DNA of 64,000 nt from Vreelandella massiliensis. GTDB lineage: Bacteria > Pseudomonadota > Gammaproteobacteria > Pseudomonadales > Halomonadaceae. The stretch is taken from positions 956,875 through 1,020,874 of the forward strand of contig NZ_LT699744.1 of NCBI RefSeq assembly GCF_900155385.1, written 5' to 3'. The notes beneath the pieces were generated by a model. The model made no database searches, had not been told where the DNA came from, and worked only from the letters and a program-made list of their open reading frames with translations. A program made the position numbers and the translations under genes. Shown one piece after another: positions 37,703 through 46,445 of the stretch; within the stretch, counting starts at the first letter, position 1; each line of letters opens with the position of its first letter.

Positions 37703-39511
37703 TTAGCGACGCTCTATCTCCGCTTCGCCGCGTAGGTGATCAATCAATCCTTGAATCACCGATTGAGCGCGTAGCTGCTCGGCCAACTGAGCCACAAACC
37801 GTTCAGTCTGCTCATCGACCTGGCCTTCGTTCACTTCATCCAATGCGATAAGCGCAACGCCCTGAGGGAGCTCGACATAACGATAGGTGCTTTCATCCTC
37901 TTCAGGATGCGGCATGCGGAAAGCCGCCTGCACAATCATCCTCGGGAGAGTGGTATCCGATTCGCGGCTAACGCTATCCGCTTCTTGCCAGTCGATGGCT
38001 TCACTATCAGGGTCCGACAGTAGAGTTTTGGCCTCTTCGACAAGCGCCTCTTGCTGCTTACGCGCTCTGACCGCTGCCTCGACTTGATCGCGCACCTCTT
38101 CCAAAGGAAGGACAGTAGCATCACGATGCTCTGCCACCCGTAAGACCAACCGCCGATCGTTATCCAGCTCAATCACTTCGCTGTTATACCCCTCTTCCAG
38201 CACCTCTTCGCTGAAGGCAGCCTCCATGACGCCCGGCTCGGAGAGCACACCTTCCCCCTCGCCTTTTGCCAGCCAGTCGCTCTCTTTGAGCGTGAGACCA
38301 ATGTCATCGGCCACGCTTTGCAGATCGTCGGCCGCAAAGCTTTCATCAATGAGCTGCTGAACGCGCTGGTTAAATTCATCCTCCACTTCGCGCATCGCCA
38401 CGTCTTGGCGCAGCCTTTCGCGCTGCTCTTCAAACGCTGGACGGTCGATCTCTTGGACGTTAATAATATGGAAAGCGTTATCCATCTCCACAGCCGATGA
38501 GATTTCGCCTTCCTCCAGGGAGAAAGCCGCTTCGTCAAAGGCCTCGCCGAAGAAGCCACGGCTAATCTCACCCAGGTCACCGCTATCTTCGGCACTTGCG
38601 GTATCATCGGAATAGCGGGCCGCGGTCTCGGCAAAGCTCTCACCGCTCTCAAGCGCCGCTAAAGCTTCCTCTGCACGCGCCTGGGCTTGTTCACGCGTGC
38701 GCTCATCACCGTAGGTAATCATGATATGGGCGACGTCACGATCCGCATCCCGATGCCGATCGCGCCATGCTTCCCGCAATTCAGCCTCCTCTACCTCAAC
38801 GTCTTCGGCCATCTCTTCCCGGTCAACGACGACATAGCGCAGGCGTACCTGTTCGGGGCGCTCAAAGCGCTCGGCATTTTCCTCGTAGTAGCGCTCAAGC
38901 TCCGCTTGGCTGACGTCGATGTTGCCTGTAGCGTCAGCCGTCAAAATAGCGTAGCGGAAACTGCGCTGCTGGCGCTGCAGTTCGGCTAAGCGCTGCTGCT
39001 CTGTCGGCAAGGTAAAATCACTGAAGGCGAGCCCTTGCTGCAACTGGCGGCGCTTTACATCCGTGCGTAACTCCTCACGAAATGATAGCGGTGTGTAGCC
39101 CGCGCTGGCTAAGCGGTTGCGAAACAGCTCCGAGGAAAAAACGCCTTCCTGGTCTTGAAACTCCGTCAGGCTGACGATCAACTGATCTAGCTGGTCTTCG
39201 GACACATACAGACCGCCCTCTTCCGCGTACTGGGTCAACAGGCGTTGCGTAATCAGTTGATCGAGCATTTCATTGCGCAGAGCGCGCTCCTGCTCGGGGG
39301 GGACTTGACCTGAGCGCATCGCTCGCTGCACTTCAAGTTCCACTTCTTGACGCACGATAGGCTCGCCATTGACCCGAGCCACTTCCTCAGGATCGCTGCC
39401 AAAGAGACCAAAAAGCGACTCCACGCCAAACAGCGCCATCGCGGCCACCATGACGCCAATGATAATTTTTGCGCCCCAGCTTCTGGAGCCATCTCGTATA
39501 CTTTGCAGCAT
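37703..39511 (-). CDS. ppiD: Periplasmic folding chaperone PpiD
   Basis: 602 residues anchored by one N-terminal helix (IIIGVMVAAMALFGVESLFG). A SurA-like N-domain follows (QRLLTQYAEEGGLYVSEDQL), then a parvulin-type PPIC domain (about 255-350: DRDVAHIMITYGDERTRE, YSDDTASAEDSGDLGEISRG) and a C-terminal chaperone region. Very acidic overall, as is usual in halophiles. It assists outer-membrane and secreted proteins as they leave the Sec translocon. Downstream of hupB, as in other gammaproteobacteria. Confidence 0.94.
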   Translation of the reverse strand: MLQSIRDGSRSWGAKIIIGVMVAAMALFGVESLFGLFGSDPEEVARVNGEPIVRQEVELEVQRAMRSGQVPPEQERALRNEMLDQLITQRLLTQYAEEGGLYVSEDQLDQLIVSLTEFQDQEGVFSSELFRNRLASAGYTPLSFREELRTDVKRRQLQQGLAFSDFTLPTEQQRLAELQRQQRSFRYAILTADATGNIDVSQAELERYYEENAERFERPEQVRLRYVVVDREEMAEDVEVEEAELREAWRDRHRDADRDVAHIMITYGDERTREQAQARAEEALAALESGESFAETAARYSDDTASAEDSGDLGEISRGFFGEAFDEAAFSLEEGEISSAVEMDNAFHIINVQEIDRPAFEEQRERLRQDVAMREVEDEFNQRVQQLIDESFAADDLQSVADDIGLTLKESDWLAKGEGEGVLSEPGVMEAAFSEEVLEEGYNSEVIELDNDRRLVLRVAEHRDATVLPLEEVRDQVEAAVRARKQQEALVEEAKTLLSDPDSEAIDWQEADSVSRESDTTLPRMIVQAAFRMPHPEEDESTYRYVELPQGVALIALDEVNEGQVDEQTERFVAQLAEQLRAQSVIQGLIDHLRGEAEIERR

Positions 39512-39559
39512 GTTAGCCTCAGTTCAAACAGCCAAACGGTTCGATTGCAAACAGTGGCC

Positions 39560-39598
39560 AAAAATAACATGGGCGCATCGCGTTAACGATGCGCCCAT
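39560..39598 (-). terminator. Rho-independent terminator of hupB
   Basis: On the minus strand, ATGGGCGCATCG pairs with CGATGCGCCCAT (39598-39587 with 39580-39569) around a six-base loop. The U-rich tail GTTATTTTT follows at 39568-39560. A strong 12-bp terminator 36 bases after the hupB stop. Confidence 0.85.
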
Positions 39599-39633
39599 AA
39601 GACTGTTGGTGTAACTATCCCTTACCCATGGAT

Positions 39634-39906
39634 TTAGTTAACGGCGTCTTTCAGTGCCTTACCTGCTTTGAAGCTGGGTACTTTAGCAGCACTGATCTCA
39701 ATCGGTTGACCAGTTTGCGGATTGCGGCCTGTACGCGCGGCGCGCTCCTTGATCGAAAAGGTACCAAAGCCTACCAGTGAAACACTCTCGCCTTTTTTGA
39801 GGCTATCGGTGACAGACTCCACCATGGCATCCAATGCGCGGGTTGCCGCTGCCTTGGGAATATCAGCAGACGCGGCAATGGCTTCAATCAGCTCAGACTT
39901 ATTCAC
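39634..39906 (-). CDS. hupB: DNA-binding protein HU-beta
   Basis: A 90-residue nucleoid protein. [20 protein letters not shown] starts it. The DNA-binding arm region reads [20 protein letters not shown], with the intercalating Pro in RNPQTGQPI. It bends DNA as a homodimer or with HU-alpha. The start codon is GTG, with AAGGGGTGA before it. A strong promoter lies at 39988-40017 and a terminator after the gene, so it is an independent highly expressed unit. Confidence 0.97.
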   Translation of the reverse strand: MNKSELIEAIAASADIPKAAATRALDAMVESVTDSLKKGESVSLVGFGTFSIKERAARTGRNPQTGQPIEISAAKVPSFKAGKALKDAVN

Positions 39907-39987
39907 ACTTCACCCCTTGACTGTTTCAAAAAATGGCTCTGAACGGCATGGTCACCGGTTGGAACGTCGATCAAAGCGTAGCAGCAT

Positions 39988-40017
39988 TTTATAGCAACGC
40001 CGTGAAATCGCTGTCAA
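39988..40017 (-). promoter_or_regulatory. Strong sigma-70 promoter of hupB
   Basis: On the minus strand, a perfect TTGACA (40017-40012), an 18-base spacer and TATAAA (39993-39988). The predicted transcript has a leader of about 75 bases before the GTG start. Confidence 0.75.
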
Positions 40018-40094
40018 GCAACCATGCCGCGTTACACCGGCGCTAAAGGCCTGAGTGCAATGTTTAAATGATTAAACGTATAGATCCGGTCGCG

Positions 40095-42506
40095 TTAATG
40101 CGTGCTTATCGCAGCCGAATTAGTGAACGCTTTATCGCTACCGCTCACGATAGCCTCTTTGTCGTTCGCTTCGGCTAAGGCAACCGCCAGTACATCGTCG
40201 ATCCAGCGCACCGGACGAATATCTAACGCATCTTTAATGTTATCCGGGACTTCTTTTAAGTCTCGACGATTTTCCTCCGGTATGAGGACGGTCTTTATAC
40301 CACCCCGGCGGGCTGCCAGCAATTTCTCCTTTAGCCCCCCAATCGGTAATACTTCTCCGCGCAGGTTCACCTCACCGGTCATTGCCACATCACAGCGCAC
40401 CGCTCGCCGGCTATAGGCCGAGACCATTGCCGTGACCATCGCAATGCCGGCGCTCGGACCATCTTTGGGGGTTGCTCCCTCGGGCACGTGAATATGCAAA
40501 TCTTCTTTTTCAAAGCGCTCAGCATCAATACCGTAAGCGTCGGCATGTGCGCGTACCACGGTATGTGCCGCACTCACTGACTCTTTCATCACATCGCCCA
40601 GCGAGCCGGTTTTGTTCACGCGGCCTTTACCCGGCGTCACCACTGACTCAATGTTGAGGAGCTCACCGCCCACCGACGTCCAAGCCAATCCCGTCACACG
40701 GCCGACTTGATCTTCCAGGTCGGCGAGACCGTAACTGTAACGGCGAACGCCGGCATAGGTTTCGATCTCCTCAGCGCTGAGTGTCTGCCCGGCCTGGGCC
40801 TGCTTGTTATCGCGCTCATGCTCCAAGCGCTCGCGTAGCACCTTGCGCGCGACCTTGGCAATTTGGCGCTCAAGCTCACGTACGCCCGCTTCACGGGTGT
40901 AATAGCGAATCAATTCCAGCAGTGCTGCATCATCCAGGTCCAGCTCGTTGGCTTTAAGACCGTTCCCCTCACGCTGCTTGGGAAGTAAGTAGCGCTTGGC
41001 AATGGCTAGCTTTTCATCTTCGGTGTAGCCCGGCAGGCGAATGATTTCCATCCGATCGAGCAGCGGCCCGGGGATGTTCATCGAGTTCGCCGTGCAGATG
41101 AAAAGCGTCTCGGAAAGATCGTAATCCAGCTCCAGGTAGTGATCACTAAAGCTGTTGTTCTGCTCGGGATCCAGCACTTCCAAGAGCGCCGAGGAAGGAT
41201 CACCGCGATGATCCATGCCGAGCTTATCCACTTCGTCGAGCAAAAAGAGCGGGTTTTTGACCCCGGCGCGACTCATGCGCTGCATCAACTTACCCGGCAG
41301 CGAGCCGATATAGGTGCGACGGTGACCACGAATTTCTGACTCATCGCGAACGCCGCCGAGCGCCAAACGCACGTATTTGCGGTTTGTGGCACGCGCTATG
41401 GAACGCCCCAATGAGGTTTTGCCTACCCCGGGCGGCCCGACCAAACAGAGCACTGGACCTTTCATTTTGCGCACGCGCTTTTGCACCGCCAGGTATTCCA
41501 AAATACGCGATTTCACTTCCTCAAGACCGTAGTGGTCCTCATCTAGGACCTGCTGCGCTTTGATGAGGTCATGCTTAACCCGCGTGCGCTTTTTCCAAGG
41601 CACTGCGATAAGCCAATCAAGGTAAGAGCGTACCACCGTGGCCTCGGCGGAGTTGGCGGACATCATCTTGAGCTTATTAAGCTCCTGCGCCGCTTTCTCC
41701 ATTGCCTCTTTGGGCATGCCAGACTCCTTGATGGCATGCTCATACTTCTCCACCTCGTTAGGCACATCCTCAAGCTCACCCATTTCCTTCTGGATGGCCT
41801 TCATCTGTTCATTGAGGTAATACTCGCGCTGAGTCTTCTCCATCTGCTCTTTGACGCGAGTGCGGATACGCTTTTCTACCTGAAGCAGATCAATTTCCGA
41901 CTCGATCAGCGCCATCAGGTGCTCGATACGATCGCGGACACGATCCATCTCTAATAGCTCTTGCTTATCACCGATTTTCAGTGACAAGTGGGCGCAAATC
42001 GTATCCACCAAGCGGCTGGGATCCTCAATTCCCGATAGGGAATTAAGCACCTCGTTAGGCACTTTTTTGGACAGCTTGACGTACTGCTCAAACTGATTGA
42101 GCAGTACGCGTACCAGCGCTTCTTGCTCGCGAGCGGTCAATGGCTGGCTATCACGTGGCTGAATATAAGCCTGCGTGTAGCCATCCTCATGCTCTTCAAC
42201 AGAGCCGACATCAGCACGAAAACGCCCTTCAATCAGCACTTTCACCGTGCCATCGGGGAGTTTTAGCAACTGCATGATCTCAGCGACCGTGCCCATGGCG
42301 TAAAGGTCGGTGTTATCAGGGTCGTCTTGAGAGGCTTCGCGCTGTGCGACCAGCAAGACGCGCTTATCCGCTTCCATAGCGGCTTCTAACGCTTGAATCG
42401 ACTTTTCGCGCCCGACAAATAGCGGAATAACCATCTGCGGATAAACCACAACATCCCGCAGCGGTAAGAGTGGGAAACATTGTGTCATTTCGGCGTTCTG
42501 CTGCAT
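40095..42506 (-). CDS. lon: ATP-dependent protease Lon
   Basis: 803 residues from ATG 42506 (MQQNAEMTQCFPLLPLRDVV), with GAGGAACG upstream. A longer in-frame ATG at 42584 adds 26 unrelated residues. Lon N-domain (to about 300), AAA+ core with GPPGVGKTSLGRSIARATNR and FLLDEVDKLG, and the protease domain with the Ser in PKDGPSAGIAMV and the Lys in GGLKEKLLAARRGG. A soluble hexamer that degrades damaged and regulatory proteins. Part of the tig-clpP-clpX-lon cluster. Confidence 0.97.
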   Translation of the reverse strand: MQQNAEMTQCFPLLPLRDVVVYPQMVIPLFVGREKSIQALEAAMEADKRVLLVAQREASQDDPDNTDLYAMGTVAEIMQLLKLPDGTVKVLIEGRFRADVGSVEEHEDGYTQAYIQPRDSQPLTAREQEALVRVLLNQFEQYVKLSKKVPNEVLNSLSGIEDPSRLVDTICAHLSLKIGDKQELLEMDRVRDRIEHLMALIESEIDLLQVEKRIRTRVKEQMEKTQREYYLNEQMKAIQKEMGELEDVPNEVEKYEHAIKESGMPKEAMEKAAQELNKLKMMSANSAEATVVRSYLDWLIAVPWKKRTRVKHDLIKAQQVLDEDHYGLEEVKSRILEYLAVQKRVRKMKGPVLCLVGPPGVGKTSLGRSIARATNRKYVRLALGGVRDESEIRGHRRTYIGSLPGKLMQRMSRAGVKNPLFLLDEVDKLGMDHRGDPSSALLEVLDPEQNNSFSDHYLELDYDLSETLFICTANSMNIPGPLLDRMEIIRLPGYTEDEKLAIAKRYLLPKQREGNGLKANELDLDDAALLELIRYYTREAGVRELERQIAKVARKVLRERLEHERDNKQAQAGQTLSAEEIETYAGVRRYSYGLADLEDQVGRVTGLAWTSVGGELLNIESVVTPGKGRVNKTGSLGDVMKESVSAAHTVVRAHADAYGIDAERFEKEDLHIHVPEGATPKDGPSAGIAMVTAMVSAYSRRAVRCDVAMTGEVNLRGEVLPIGGLKEKLLAARRGGIKTVLIPEENRRDLKEVPDNIKDALDIRPVRWIDDVLAVALAEANDKEAIVSGSDKAFTNSAAISTH

Positions 42507-42634
42507 CGCAGACGTTCCTCGGAAATTCAGGTGAGTAACTAAATTGAAAGCTTGGTGCGAGTTGATCCCGCAAGCATTCATCAAACAGGCGGGTGCACCA
42601 GTGAACTCGGCGGTCGCACGGGGTTAAATAGCGC

Positions 42635-42664
42635 AAGAAAATAAGGGGCCGCCGCAGCGACCCC
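42635..42664 (-). terminator. Rho-independent terminator of clpX
   Basis: On the minus strand, GGGGTCGC pairs with GCGGCCCC (42664-42645, four-base loop, one G-U pair), followed by TTATTTTC. It separates clpX from lon. Confidence 0.75.
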
Positions 42665-42719
42665 CTGTGATGACGCGGGCAAGTGCTAACCCCATTCGAT
42701 GGCGCCGCCAGAGGCCCGC

Positions 42720-44000
42720 TTAACCATCCGTGCCATCCACGCGCGCGTCTTCTTGCTGCGCATAAATCAGTAGCGGGTCACTTTCGCCATTGATCACCGA
42801 TGCATCAATCACGACTTGACTAACGCCTTCAAGAGAAGGGATTTCATACATGGTGTCGAGTAGTACCGACTCCAAAATGGAGCGTAGACCACGGGCGCCC
42901 GTTTTGCGCTCCATGGCTTTTGCCGCCACCGCACGCAAAGCGTCCTCACGAAACTCAAGCGTCACATCCTCCATCTCAAACAATTTGGCATACTGTTTGA
43001 TCAAGGAGTTTTTCGGCTCGGTGAGGATTTGAATCAGCGCGTCCTCGGTAAGCTCGGTAAGGGTTGCGATCACCGGCAAACGCCCGACAAACTCAGGTAT
43101 CAAACCAAACTTAACCAGGTCTTCAGGCTCGACATCGGCTAAAAGCTCACCCACACCACGCGACGAATCCTTGCTCTTAACGCTGGCGTTAAAGCCAATA
43201 CCGCCCTTCTCGGCGCGATCGCGGATAACTTTGTCCAGCCCGGCAAACGCACCGCCTACAATAAACAAAATATTCGCCGTATGGACTTGCACGAACTCCT
43301 GCTGCGGGTGCTTACGCCCGCCTTGTGGCGGCACGGATGCCGTTGTGCCTTCAATCAGTTTCAGCAGCGCCTGCTGCACCCCTTCACCCGAGACATCGCG
43401 GGTAATGGAAGGGTTGTCCGATTTGCGCGAAATCTTGTCGATTTCATCGATATAGACGATACCGCGCTCGGCTTTCTCTACGTCGTATTCGCACTTTTGC
43501 AGCAGCTTCTGGATAATGTTTTCAACATCTTCACCCACGTAACCGGCTTCGGTTAGCGTGGTGGCATCTGCAATCGTGAACGGAACGTTTAGCAGGCGCG
43601 CCATGGTCTCAGCCAGCAGGGTTTTACCACTACCGGTGGGGCCAATTAGCAGTATATTGGACTTGCCTAGCTCTACGTCGCCTTCGCGAACACCTGATTT
43701 TAGTCGCTTGTAGTGGTTGTAAACCGCTACGGACAGCACCATTTTGGCGCGGTCTTGCCCGATGACGTAGTCGTCGAGGGTATGACGAATTTCACGAGGC
43801 GTCGGCAGACGCTCCTCATCGCTCTCGGCATCGGCTTCGAGAACTTCCTCGCGAATGATGTCATTACACAGGTCGACACACTCATCGCAGATATATACGG
43901 ACGGGCCGGCAATCAGCTTACGTACTTCGTTTTGGTTTTTACCGCAAAACGAGCAGTAAAGCAGCTTGCCACCTTCGTCCTTGCCTTTGCCGTCGGCCAT
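42720..44000 (-). CDS. clpX: ATP-dependent Clp unfoldase ClpX
   Basis: 426 residues. N-terminal zinc domain with Cys16, Cys19, Cys38 and Cys41. AAA+ motifs: [15 protein letters not shown], pore loop [12 protein letters not shown], Walker [14 protein letters not shown] and the RKH loop in GGRKHPQQ. The ClpP-docking loop lies near [11 protein letters not shown]. It selects and unfolds substrates for ClpP, which is encoded directly upstream. Confidence 0.97.
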   Translation of the reverse strand: MADGKGKDEGGKLLYCSFCGKNQNEVRKLIAGPSVYICDECVDLCNDIIREEVLEADAESDEERLPTPREIRHTLDDYVIGQDRAKMVLSVAVYNHYKRLKSGVREGDVELGKSNILLIGPTGSGKTLLAETMARLLNVPFTIADATTLTEAGYVGEDVENIIQKLLQKCEYDVEKAERGIVYIDEIDKISRKSDNPSITRDVSGEGVQQALLKLIEGTTASVPPQGGRKHPQQEFVQVHTANILFIVGGAFAGLDKVIRDRAEKGGIGFNASVKSKDSSRGVGELLADVEPEDLVKFGLIPEFVGRLPVIATLTELTEDALIQILTEPKNSLIKQYAKLFEMEDVTLEFREDALRAVAAKAMERKTGARGLRSILESVLLDTMYEIPSLEGVSQVVIDASVINGESDPLLIYAQQEDARVDGTDG

Positions 44001-44093
44001 TCGCGTACCTCTGTCACTGCGGCGGCGAGTGCCGCCGGAAAGCTCGTTTGAAAAGCGCAGACCTATCTTATAAAGCGCAGATTCGACACGCTA

Positions 44094-44711
44094 TCAGGAT
44101 GTAGGCCGCTTATCCAGCACCGCGTCAATCAAGCCATACTCTTTGGCCTGCTCGGCGCTCATAAAGTTATCGCGGTCAGTATCACGTGAGACTGTCTCAA
44201 TATCCTGACCCGTATGGTGCGCCAGAATGTGATTCAAGCGATCACGAATACCCAAAATCTCACGCGTGTGAATCTCAATATCAGAAGCCTGACCCTGATA
44301 GCCGCCTAGGGGCTGGTGGATCATCATACGTGAATTGGGCAAGCAGAAACGTTTTTCTGCGGCACCACCGGCAAGCAGGAGAGCCCCCATGCTCGCCGCT
44401 TGACCAATGCAAACCGTTGAAATATCCGGCTTAACGAATTGCATCGTGTCATAAATTGACATGCCCGCCGTCACCGAGCCGCCCGGGGAGTTGATATAGA
44501 GATGAATATCTTTATCCGGGTTTTCTGACTCAAGGAAAAGCAGCTGCGCGACAACAAGGTTAGCCATGTAATCTTCCACTGGGCCAACCAGAAAGATGAC
44601 ACGCTCTTTTAAAAGCCGCGAGTAAATATCGTAGGCTCTTTCCCCTTTGGCGCTCTGCTCAACCACCATAGGCACCAAACCGCCGGCGTTTTGAATATCA
44701 AATTCACTCAT
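44094..44711 (-). CDS. clpP: ATP-dependent Clp protease proteolytic subunit
   Basis: 205 residues. The catalytic triad is visible: Ser107 in [11 protein letters not shown], His132 in [10 protein letters not shown] and Asp181 in [29 protein letters not shown] forms the central strand region. A short N-terminal propeptide is expected. AAGGAATCACTG precedes the ATG. Lies between tig and clpX; the tig-clpP gap holds a terminator-like hairpin. Confidence 0.98.
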   Translation of the reverse strand: MSEFDIQNAGGLVPMVVEQSAKGERAYDIYSRLLKERVIFLVGPVEDYMANLVVAQLLFLESENPDKDIHLYINSPGGSVTAGMSIYDTMQFVKPDISTVCIGQAASMGALLLAGGAAEKRFCLPNSRMMIHQPLGGYQGQASDIEIHTREILGIRDRLNHILAHHTGQDIETVSRDTDRDNFMSAEQAKEYGLIDAVLDKRPTS

Positions 44712-44734
44712 CAGTGATTCCTTGCCTCCGATGG

Positions 44735-44762
44735 GGAAAAGTGCGCCGCGATGCGGCGCACT
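44735..44762 (-). terminator. Terminator-like hairpin between tig and clpP
   Basis: On the minus strand, AGTGCGCCGC pairs with GCGGCGCACT (44762-44740) around a three-base loop, followed by TTTTCCCC. The U-tract is short, so it probably attenuates rather than ends transcription from tig into clpP. Confidence 0.6.
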
Positions 44763-44816
44763 CTGTACTAACGATGATTAATCGTTTTGAACCAATCTGC
44801 GCTCAAAACCGAGTGA

Positions 44817-46166
44817 TTAGGCGTTTGCCTGCTCGCTCTCTTCTTCACCTTCGTCTTGTTCAGCTTGCTTTGCCGCAGCCAACACCTGCTGGTAGGACAT
44901 CTCTACGTCGTTTACGTTCGCCTGCTCCAGCAGCTTGTCCACCGCCTTTTCTTCTAGAATCGCGGATTTAACCTGCGTTTTGAGCTGATCGTTGCTCATA
45001 TAGTAGTCAACGACTTGCTGCGGATCCTGGTACTGTTCGGCTAGCTCTTCCACTTTCGCTTTGATTTCATCGTCGGTGGCGTCTAACTCGTTGGCCTTGA
45101 TCACTTCGGCTAGCAGCAAGCCAACTTGGACGCGACCTTTGGCTTGCTCAGCGAACAGCTCATCGGGCAGCTGGCTGACATCAAAGTCTTCGCCTAAGCC
45201 GAACTGCTGAGCGGCTTGACGCTTCATGCCTTCCGTTTCTTGTTGAACGAGAGCACGGGGTACCGCAATTTCATTAGCCGCTTTAAGCGCATCCAGCACT
45301 TGCTGCTTCACACGGTTATCTACCGCCTGAGCTGCTTCACGGCTCATGTTCTTTTTGATTTCGGCGCGGAATTTCGCTTCGTCACCGTCTTCAACGCCAA
45401 AGCGCTCAATAAAGGCCGCGTCAACCTCGGGAAGCTTCTGCGCACTAACACTATGCACTTTCACTTTAAACGTTGCGTCTTTACCGGCTAAGTGCTCGGC
45501 CTGATACTCTTCCGGGAAAGTGACGTTAATCGTCTTCTCATCGCCAGCCTTGGCCCCAATAAGCTGCTCTTCAAAGCCGGGGATAAAACTATTAGAACCG
45601 AGTACCAACGAATGACCTTCAGCACTCCCCCCTTCGAACGGCTCGTCGCCTAGGTAACCCTGAAAATCGATCTTGACCTGATCGCCCTCTTCGGCAGCGC
45701 GCTCGACCTCTTCCCAATCGGCGTTTTGCTTGCGCAGGGTTTCGATCATTTCGTCGACATCCGCGTCGGTCACTTCAACCACCGGACGCTCTACGTCAGT
45801 GCCTTCAATGGAAGTCAGGTCAATTTCTGGATAGACCTCCATGGTCGCGACGAACTCAAGGTCTTTGCCCGCTTCGTTTACCGTGGGTTCAATCTGCGGG
45901 TAGCCCGCCGGGTTCAGCTCTTCATCGGTAATCGCACGAACGTAGTGTTCACGCATTGACTCGCCCACAACGTCATTGCGGACATCTTGGCCATAGCGCT
46001 GCTTCACCACAGCCATTGGCACCCGGCCCTGGCGGAAACCGTTCATACGAACGTTTTTCGCGGTTTCTTTCAAGCGAGTGCTGACGGCCTCATCGATTTC
46101 GGCGGCCGGCACTTGGATGGTCAGGCGGCGTTCGATTGGGGAGGTCGTCTCGACGGAAACTTGCAT
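44817..46166 (-). CDS. tig: Trigger factor, ribosome-associated chaperone and prolyl isomerase
   Basis: 449 residues. The ribosome-binding signature is seen as GFRQGRVPMAVVKQRYG. The FKBP-like isomerase domain (about 150-250) has GDQVKIDFQGYLGDEPFEGG. The helical C-terminal chaperone arms end in an acidic Glu-rich tail. AGGACAATTC precedes ATG 46166. Leads the tig-clpP-clpX-lon cluster behind a sigma-32-like promoter. Confidence 0.97.
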   Translation of the reverse strand: MQVSVETTSPIERRLTIQVPAAEIDEAVSTRLKETAKNVRMNGFRQGRVPMAVVKQRYGQDVRNDVVGESMREHYVRAITDEELNPAGYPQIEPTVNEAGKDLEFVATMEVYPEIDLTSIEGTDVERPVVEVTDADVDEMIETLRKQNADWEEVERAAEEGDQVKIDFQGYLGDEPFEGGSAEGHSLVLGSNSFIPGFEEQLIGAKAGDEKTINVTFPEEYQAEHLAGKDATFKVKVHSVSAQKLPEVDAAFIERFGVEDGDEAKFRAEIKKNMSREAAQAVDNRVKQQVLDALKAANEIAVPRALVQQETEGMKRQAAQQFGLGEDFDVSQLPDELFAEQAKGRVQVGLLLAEVIKANELDATDDEIKAKVEELAEQYQDPQQVVDYYMSNDQLKTQVKSAILEEKAVDKLLEQANVNDVEMSYQQVLAAAKQAEQDEGEEESEQANA

Positions 46167-46266
46167 GAATTGTCCTCTAGCGGCTGGGCGTTGGGTAAGT
46201 TACAAAATGATGTTCAAGAGGGCGATTTTAAGAACCCTGACGCATGGTGGCAAGCGCCATGCACGT

Positions 46267-46295
46267 TACATGGGGTCGACCCCGAGAATTACAAG
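46267..46295 (-). promoter_or_regulatory. Sigma-32 (heat-shock) promoter candidate of tig
   Basis: On the minus strand, CTTGTAA (46295-46289), a 13-base spacer and CCCCATGTA (46275-46267). This is close to the sigma-32 consensus CTTGAAA-N13-15-CCCCATNTA, missing only one base of the -35 box. The predicted leader is about 95 bases. It would place tig, and perhaps clpP-clpX by read-through, under RpoH. Confidence 0.6.
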
Positions 46296-46445
46296 AGATT
46301 TTCCGTGCGCTCTAAGGTCTTTCTTTCCCTTTTGGGCACTCTTTTCTGCCACCTTGTGATGAGATCTGCTTTGCAGCTAGCACCAACGTGTTAATCTGAG
46401 AGACTACTTCTTCTTGCCATCTCGGGCCAATTGTTGTCGTTTCCT

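Noticed and set aside
42507..42632. Sigma-32 promoter before lon
   Set aside because: CTTGCGC and CCCCGTGC elements occur but with a spacing far too short for the consensus.
44020..44037. GC-rich hairpin between clpP and clpX as a terminator
   Set aside because: No U-tract follows on the minus strand; it is better seen as a leader structure or chance palindrome.
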